In this document: positions 57,801-64,000 of the stretch, piece by piece
How the letters are laid out: every line of letters starts with the position of its first letter
Position numbering within the stretch: the first letter of the stretch is position 1
NCBI GenBank assembly: GCA_007844125.1
Contig: CM017568.1
Coordinates: 9,983,780 to 10,047,779, forward strand
Source of the DNA: Sinonovacula constricta
Lineage: Eukaryota; Mollusca; Bivalvia; Cardiida; Solecurtidae
Direction: 5' to 3'
Length of the DNA: 64,000 nt
Program-made: the position numbers and the translations under genes
Notes under the pieces: model-generated
Databases searched by the model: none
What the model was told of the DNA's origin: nothing
The model's input: the letters and a program-made list of their open reading frames with translations, nothing else

Positions 57801-60800
57801 ACATGAGTTTTAACCAGCAAATATGATGGACGCATTAACGCGGCATTCGGCAGTAGCCGAGACATTTTCAGGGCCGCCTTAACGCGGCGCTTGGCGCCAG
57901 ACACAGGTAAAATGTGACGCGATAAGTCGTCTCCCGGCATGAGGAGGCTGTTTTTCGTGCCGCTTTAATGCGTCATTAGGGTACAATGAGTTAACAGTGC
58001 TACTTGTAATTACAGAGGTAGCAGACAACAAGGAAGAAAACAAAGTAGCAGATAGTCCAGTTCACATCAGCTTTACTGTTAATATCACATATTAAAGTAA
58101 TAAAATGACAGTATACAAGAGTGTTTAGTTCCCAGATAAGTCATCTTATTGTTTAAATCACATTGTCTTAAATTGAGAGGATTATGCATATATTGTCAGC
58201 TCAGAACTGTACCTCAATCTTCTTGACTTCATCCACATCGACTGCCTCAATAGAGAAAATTTCAGTAGAACCAGGGAGGAATTTGTTTTTCTGTGCCAGC
58301 TCCAGGTACAGAGTGCCTGTGTGCTTCTTCTTGGGACCCAGAATCTTGATCCACACATTGCTCTCTGTACCATTGTCCTCCCCATCTCCAGTTGTCACAC
58401 GGATTGTGTATGGAATGGCTTTAATGATTAAAAAATCCTATAAGTGATGTCAAAGGTGTAATAATTTTTTTAGCAAACCTGCAGTCCACCTCATAGTGCA
58501 AACTAGGCCCCATGACTTTAAAACTTCTGAAAATGACCCAGACCTCAAAATCATACTCAAGTCAATGTGTCTGTTCTCAGCTGAGCATGTCCTGAATTTT
58601 GCAACCCGTAACATTACTCTGAGTTCCATCTCTTTTGAGCATGTTTATTTTTTTCATTGGCATAACAGGTCCAATGGCTATAAAAATAGACACAGGTGCC
58701 ACCTCAGTTGAGTATTTCACATTAGCTTGTTGTGTCTGAAATTGTGCTTTAGAATTTCAACAGTTGTCTATCCTGTTAATTATCTGGGATTATCTTCCAC
58801 AATTAACAACTGAATCTTTGTCATCATTAACAAGAGGTATACCAAAACAAAATTACATACTTAAGCAATATGGTCGAAGCATTTATAACAATATAAAAGA
58901 ATTCCTGGAATAATATCTTCTGCACTAAGCTGCAAGAGAAGATAAGGTACCATCAGTATTTTGGAAAGCTTGTCAAAGCTTGCAACATAAACACAGCAAT
59001 GTAAATGCTCTTCACTTACTTGGTCCTTCAGGAATATCCTCCATAGATAGAATTTTCCTCGTTAGTCTTGGACTTTTGGAGAATGGGTCAGTGCTACGTA
59101 GAGAATCAAGGCTAGCAACTGATCCATACTTTGTGGACCGAAGAGTGCCAGTACTTGACATCTCACCATCGTAACCCTGAAATGATGGCAATAAGAATAA
59201 TATTGGTAAATATGTAATAACCACTAATGCAAGTGTGTCGAAAAAGATTTACATGGAAATTCCAACAGCTGAATAGGTATTATTCATTATGTTAAAAACG
59301 AGCACATTTGATAATGTTTACATAATTTATTACTCCAAATTAATGGTATATTTTAAAATCCTTTTCTCATATAGGAGAAAAGGAGAAATTTAAACATTGT
59401 GTAAAAAGTAATAAAAATAACCAAAATTAAACTGATTTAAAAATTAATCTAGAAAACTGACTGTGGCTCTTATTAGGCAAAATTTAGTGTCCAAAATGCA
59501 GATTGATATTTTATGACAAAAAAACACACAAACAGCAAAACTCATCAGGTCCATAACAATACCTTGACATAAAAAGAGCGTTCTATCTTGCTGTCATCCT
59601 TGTTCTTGGCAAACCATCTCTCACAGTGAAACATGTACGAGTCTCGGCCATCAAGTACCTCCACATGGTTAAGGTACCATGATGGGCTGAACCCGGAGTT
59701 GTCATGGCGAATACGAATCTTGTACACACGACCTAGATCTGCCGCCTCAAGTTTGAAAACATCCAACTAGATAAAAGAGAGAGGGAAAGAGTTGTCTTAA
59801 AGGATAATGTGACCCAAATTACTATTTTAAAATGCTTGAATGCAACTAATTTAACAGATATAGGACTTAAAAGAAAGGTCTGTTTTTTTGTAATTTGTCA
59901 CATTTAAAAAAAAAAATGTTATTTAATATTTTATAAATATAATTTTTGTTGCTATTAATTATAAAAAAAGAGAAAACTATAAGGTCAATTTACCCCAAAT
60001 CATCAATATAAAAATATTACCAGTGAAATTAGGTGGTTTGTCATTTAATTTAACTGGCTGAAATATGTAAATTTGTCAAATTATGTTTTTTCTATCTTCA
60101 TTTAATTAAACATAACATTTATTTGACTGTATCCAAGAATGTAGAATCCTTCAACCAATAATCAGACCCATGGACCAAACTGGGTGGTTATATATAAATT
60201 AACTATTTCATTTTGTGTTTTTGTACCTGATTTTTCTCAAACTTGTCAAAGTTAGTTTCTGACTTGGCCAGTTTTCTCTCCCCTGTATCTCCCTTGTCTC
60301 CATAGAGGGTGAGGAACACGTTGGCATTGGTGCCACATCCAGACTTGTCTCCTGTCTTCACATTTACCGTGTACACTTTTTCTGGAAACAATGCAATAAC
60401 AGCAAATGTATTATGGATGAGATACTTAAAAGCAGTGTTTGGGATTAAATTATGTAGAGAAAAAAATATACCAAAACTGAATGTCTACCTATAATTTTCT
60501 GAACTGGGCATCAGATGAACTTTAATTCAAGTCAGATATTTAAATACTATGATGATTTAAAAAACAACAACAATATAAATTAGACCAATACTCAAAAAAT
60601 ACTTAAAAAATGCCAAGCTTAATTTTCTCTAAATACCCTTTCAGATTCTTGAAAAATATTAAATCTTATCCTAAGTAGGCTGCTAAAGTGGAAAATATCT
60701 TTGTGTCTGTTAATACTTCTGTTTTGATTTTAAAACCTCTAAATTTAGGAGGAAGATGGTGTAGGCTAAAGTAAGATAAATTTCAACTCACTCTCTAGTT

Positions 60801-63800
60801 TATTTAGCTTGAGCTCCTTGCTCTGCACCTCTCCATTCTTGAGAACCTCTTGTATGGCCTTCTCTGCCACCAGTTCCCTCTCAATGGCCTTGTCCTCCTC
60901 ATTACGGGCAAGCCACCGCTTGCATGGGAATATGTATGTGACAGACCCCTGGAAGAGTGGCAGAAGATAATATAATTACCATGTAACAGCCATTACAGAA
61001 GAACTGAAAAAGCTTATAAGCAAACTATTTGAGATGTTTTTGAAGAAACTTTAAGTTGATGCATGTAAGTTTTAGTTCTTAGGTGTGGGATTACACAAAT
61101 GCACCAATAATGTGAATCAATAAGATTACATCCTTTTTGTAAAAAAACAACAAACTTGTTTTCAGTAACTCATTAGCTTTAAAGTACTTAACTGGAGATT
61201 TATTCATCTTATCAATATCTCTTCTAAATGTTTTTTCGCTACTCCATCTCTATTAGGTTTTGGGGCGGGTTTAATGTACCTGAACTGCAGAAAATCTAAG
61301 TGAAGTGCTTTAATTAAGAAAAAGCTGTTTCCTCAATTGTAGTTATGAATACAACTACTGGATTTAAAATGTGATTGTATATTTACTTTATTTCTTAAAG
61401 TGACTTAGTAATTGTAAGACAATTCAACAGTAAGTTTAGTGGCCATCAGTCATAAATTCAGAAAGAAATAGCCAACAGGGTTTCAAGTAATAAAATAAAG
61501 AGCAGTCATGTGATTGGGATGAGCCAATCAGATTTAAAGAAAACACACAGGTTGTAATTATGTGATGAAATTGTAAGACAAGATATCATGAAATAAGATA
61601 TCATACTTTCATGTCCCCAAGGTCAGGAGAAGATTCAAAGAATGATGATACATGTATATCAAACATTTATCATAAAGCTCAAAATGTCTTATATTTACAG
61701 ACAGTCATCTCCCAATTTTAAGTCAAAATTATTTGAAAATGAGGGGTGTTTTACACATTTTTAGAAATCTCCCTACTTGGAGACATATAACTTCTTTCTT
61801 TATTCATATGAAAACTTTGCATGCGAAAATCTCCCACTTTGGCCTCTGAAAAAGTTCATATGTATGGGTGCATGTGTAAAAATTGTCAATTGTCATTATG
61901 ATTTTAAGTTGGTATCTGACAGTTTGCCTATATATAATACTTGAAACAAATTGTTAACCCTGTTCTGGGCGAATTTGGGCGAAGTTGACACATAAACTTA
62001 TACTTTGGTTTAAGTAAAAGCAGCTTTTAACATAACCACAAGTGTCAAACAGCACAAATCATTAATTTAGTCATTTAAAATATCCATTTTTCCTTAATCT
62101 ATAAGTAAGAATGATGGGGATTTCATTGATGTCAGAGTTTATTACCCAGACAAATATATAATGTGATCTTAACAGTAAGTTGTCACATGGTTTTCTTAGT
62201 TTAAAAATAGTTAACTGTGCAGTGTGGCTTAGATAGGAAATACCTGTTTGCAATAATGAGTGGGGATTTACACTTCACTGTTCACACATATTTTGGGCAT
62301 CATTTAACAGCATATTGCAGGACCTTTTCAGATACTGATGACTTATATGTTTTTGTGAGAAAATTTCTTTGCTACAAACTGTCAGATATCACCTTAAGTG
62401 TATACCTGCTTGATAGACAAATATTTGAACAATTCCTGAATGCTACAGATATATTGCCGATGCACTGAGTTAAAAGTTCCTAAAGCGTACTTACAACTCT
62501 CTCTGTAAAAGTAAACTTCATAATAATAGATGATTTAAAGCTTTTACTATCTGCAAAGTAAAAAGCAATTTCTGATAATGAAAGCCATGACCTTCTCTTA
62601 CCTTTTGTACTAGTTTCAAAAATTAATAATTAACTCATTTAATTTAATTATAATGTAACAAATAGAAACCTATAAAATACAGAAATTTAAAAAGGATACA
62701 ATAATGAACAATAACTATTTGCAAAAACATCTGTTTTTGCATTGGCATGCATGACTACATGAGATATAGGTAAATTGACCTACAATAGAGTATATGTGTT
62801 CATAATAGATAGAAATTTACAAATAACAACTGCTAATTAGTGTAATTTACAAGGACAATTCAAAATAGGTAAGTCAAGTAAAGGCAATGTTAATTTTCTA
62901 TAGAAAATTTTAATGAAAAATGGAGTCAATTGCTAAAACTTATTAGTTATTACAGGTAATGTTTATAAACTTGTACTTGGGTATAGTGTATTAAATTACA
63001 GACAGTGAGTTTAGTGATACAGCTTAACAGGCAGATATAATTAGTATTTGTTTACGAAAATAGTACTTTACTTGTAATTTTATTTTGAGGGTATATTGTA
63101 TTCACTGTAAGAAATATTGAAGTTGTTCTCTACTTATGGAAAACAAAACTGATGAGTTAGTTTAAGCTAACACTTTTTGAGGTGAACTATGATTAAGGTA
63201 CATGTTCACAATATTAAATGCTGCATGTGGATCATTATTTGTGGTAAAATTAAAATTTCAAGGGTAAATTGTTTTTATTAGTATTAAAGTTAGAAGGGTA
63301 AAAGTCTACGGTAGATTAAGAAAAATGGGATACAAAGGTGATTCAGGTGAATATGATGACAGTGTAGCACTTGATCAACTAGGTACCAGTATAACTGACA
63401 TCCCTTGATAAATGACTGTTTAAAAGGTAACCTGGGACTGATGCCAAGTCCTGTCTAATTTGTAAATCAAGTGATTTATCATGAATCTTTTTTTTTCTTA
63501 CTATTCTTTATTTAAATCTGACACGAACAGTTAAAACATTTTTATGAAATATTGTTAAACAATATTGGCCAATACCCTCTGTTTCTTTTTTGTTTTTTAT
63601 TGTATAATTGCACCAATAAAATTAGGATCATATTGGCAACATTCAGCATATTATTGGTGGAGGAGGACCCCACACTTATGTCAGGGAAGAATCACCGACA
63701 TATTGCAGGTTAGCTGGAAAATCTCTCTATATAATAGATCTTGTGCTGATTGGGGTTCAAACCAATGCTGTTGAGGGCTGAAGACTACCTTCTGTTTAAA

Positions 63801-64000
63801 GCTGTCTATAAACTAGTGTGACTAAATGAAGAAGTTGCTGACCAAAATGAAGAACTAGTTGATCAAGAACTACACTCACACCATTGTCAGCAAGCTTTTC
63901 TCTAATTCAATGTTTATTGACAACCATCTAGGCAGACAGTGTAGAAAATAATAATACAATGTAACTATAATGTGGAGACATACCTGGACCTTGCGTGAAC
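44702..64000 (-). CDS. LOXHD1: LOXHD1-like multi-PLAT-domain protein, C-terminal 887 residues (partial)
   Basis: Sixteen minus-strand exons join in frame: 63984-64000 (open at edge), 60792-60948, 60227-60381, 59563-59766, 59020-59176, 58213-58418, 56233-56422, 55429-55676, 54786-54912, 53802-54032, 48507-48686, 47586-47724, 47066-47233, 46210-46322, 45609-45800, 44702-44883. All introns are GT-AG; most module boundaries are phase 1. The product is a chain of PLAT beta-sandwich domains, each opening Y.(I/V).(V)(K/Y)TGD..GAGTNA.V and closing with a (F/Y).F.C..WL motif. It ends [13 protein letters not shown]. No lipoxygenase iron centre is present; this is the all-PLAT architecture of LOXHD1, which in mammals acts at the hair-cell plasma membrane (established). 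PLAT domains bind membranes or proteins, often with calcium; any mechanosensory role here is inference. The N-terminal modules lie beyond the right edge. Confidence 0.93.
45420..45480 (-). repeat. Short SINE family A fragment
   Basis: GGTTAGAACCACTGGTGCAC followed by TGCAGATCAGCTAGACAACC, the core of the minus-oriented family. Intronic. Confidence 0.5.
46210..47724 (-). other. PLAT module 6 (divergent, three exons)
   Basis: [20 protein letters not shown] lacks the GTNA motif. [20 protein letters not shown] replaces the usual core, and [10 protein letters not shown] closes it. It is the only module here split over three exons, with phase-2 internal junctions. LOXHD1 proteins are known to contain such degenerate modules. 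Confidence 0.85.
46340..46695. repeat. Degenerate ~55-bp tandem repeat
   Basis: TTTCAAATAATGTACCACAA-type blocks recur at about 46465, 46550, 46592 and 46634. Each is followed by A-rich sequence and (A)GCATA. In the intron before the exon 46210-46322. Confidence 0.7.
48507..54032 (-). other. PLAT module 5
   Basis: [60 protein letters not shown] and [10 protein letters not shown]. Canonical. The 5.1-kb intron between its exons is the largest in this part of the gene; apart from a SINE copy near 50310 it shows nothing recognisable. Confidence 0.88.
50310..50525 (-). repeat. SINE family A copy, minus orientation
   Basis: TTGTTTTGTTTTTTGTTACA, TTGCACCAACACATTTATAG, GTGGAGGAAGACTCCAGACT, TATGTCTGGGTAGAACCATC and CACAGGTAAGCTGGAAAACC: a nearly complete copy read in reverse. 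In the large LOXHD1-like intron. Confidence 0.75.
54150..54385 (+). repeat. tRNA-derived SINE, family A, full length
   Basis: The head GCTCGTAGCTGAGCAGTAAG has a good A box (TAGCTGAGCAG) and GGATTAGAGTCC as a B box remnant. The body has GGATCTACCCACACACAAGT, TTAGCAGGATGTTGGAAGAC and CAGTGTGATGTAATAAAAAA with an A/C tail. A second, headless copy follows at 54545-54685. Confidence 0.78.
54545..54685 (+). repeat. SINE family A, 3' part
   Basis: GTACCAGTGGCTCTACCCAG, ATAATTAGCTGGATCTCACC and TGTGTCAGTGCAATGGAACA with A-rich end. Confidence 0.65.
54786..55676 (-). other. PLAT module 4
   Basis: [20 protein letters not shown] opens. The usual DTG turn is replaced by [15 protein letters not shown]. 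The closing motif is FDVRSWIS in place of F.C..WL, so this is a divergent module. Confidence 0.85.
56233..58418 (-). other. PLAT module 3
   Basis: [33 protein letters not shown], then GWFVKQVEV and [10 protein letters not shown]. The GTNA-type motif is GTES and the HDNSG-type loop is [12 protein letters not shown] piggyBac-like element sits in the intron between its two exons. Confidence 0.88.
56795..57990. mobile_element. piggyBac-like non-autonomous element with TTAA target sites
   Basis: CTCATTGTGCCCTA at the left and the complement of the right end, CTCATTGTACCCTA, differ at one base. Both are flanked outside by TTAA (56791-56794 and 57991-57994). TTAA duplication is the hallmark of piggyBac (established). 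The 1.2-kb interior lacks a transposase and has CG-rich patches near 57830-57960. It lies in an intron of the LOXHD1-like gene. Confidence 0.7.
59020..59176 (-). other. Ser/Thr-rich linker exon between PLAT 2 and 3
   Basis: A 52-codon exon encoding a hydrophilic, Ser/Arg-rich stretch ([20 protein letters not shown] and on) with no PLAT strands. It is phase 0 in and phase 1 out, so it is not freely skippable. Likely a flexible, possibly phosphorylated linker. Confidence 0.75.
59563..60381 (-). other. PLAT module 2
   Basis: [20 protein letters not shown] opens the module. [17 protein letters not shown], the [20 protein letters not shown] block and [10 protein letters not shown] complete a full canonical PLAT over two exons. 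Confidence 0.9.
60792..64000 (-). other. End of PLAT module 1 and linker (exons 63984-64000 and 60792-60948)
   Basis: [19 protein letters not shown] is the closing strand of a PLAT module. It is followed by a long acidic/basic helical linker ([20 protein letters not shown]) that has no counterpart in the shorter linkers downstream. The intervening 3-kb intron holds a SINE copy near its 5' end and nothing else recognised. Confidence 0.8.
63585..63790 (-). repeat. SINE family A copy, minus orientation
   Basis: TTGTTTTTTATTGTATAATT, TGCACCAATAAAATTAGGAT, ATTATTGGTGGAGGAGGACC, TTATGTCAGGGAAGAATCAC and TTGCAGGTTAGCTGGAAAAT, in the order of the other reversed copies. Confidence 0.7.

Noticed and set aside
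44702..64000. Lipoxygenase or polycystin gene because of PLAT domains
   Set aside because: There is no lipoxygenase catalytic domain and no transmembrane channel part. Serial PLAT modules ending in a bare C-terminus fit LOXHD1.

Overview
The window is eukaryotic nuclear DNA from an invertebrate, most likely a bivalve mollusc. It is AT-rich, its genes are split into many short exons by repeat-laden introns, it carries dispersed tRNA-derived SINEs, and its conserved proteins are animal-like. Species cannot be fixed from the sequence. No operon, CRISPR array or phage feature was seen.

Five genes were rebuilt exon by exon; reading phase closes at every junction.
(1) RUNDC1, minus strand, 29-11905. 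The N-terminal coiled-coil part is in ten exons; the C-terminal RUN domain lies off the left edge.
(2) NDUFV3, the small mitochondrial complex I subunit, plus strand, 19856-21633. It has three exons and 91 aa, and was recovered by joining an 11-codon first exon to two downstream exons.
(3) An unrecognised 309-aa single-pass membrane protein, minus strand, 22557-26249. It has three exons, and its stop codon lies inside a degenerate 42-bp tandem repeat.
(4) RPS11 (uS17), plus strand, 31985-39613. It has four exons and 156 aa, with a pyrimidine (TCT/TOP-type) start, one GC-AG intron, and five copies of a ~100-nt structured element in its introns. That element looks like an intron-encoded C/D-type small RNA.
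(5) A LOXHD1-like gene, minus strand, 44702-64000 and open at the right edge. It holds the last 16 exons (887 aa), with six complete PLAT modules and the tail of a seventh.

Between the genes lie nested mobile elements. At 12.3-18.7 kb a ~180-bp repeat array appears in opposite orientations on either side of a decayed retrotransposon fragment. It is interrupted by a TIR element that itself contains a hAT-type insertion with an 8-bp target duplication. At 27.6-31.2 kb there is a repeat-rich block: a 319-bp MITE with perfect 54-bp TIRs and a 9-bp target duplication, a fold-back element, a THAP-like fragment, a broken SAP-like fragment, and a duplicated ~290-bp segment. A piggyBac-like TTAA element sits in a LOXHD1-like intron.

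The best candidates for something undescribed are the five RPS11 intronic RNAs, the RUNDC1 intron array whose every unit carries a splice-donor-like sequence, the inverted 180-bp palindromic array, and the orphan membrane protein. The genes are unrelated housekeeping or structural genes, and no shared pathway is suggested.
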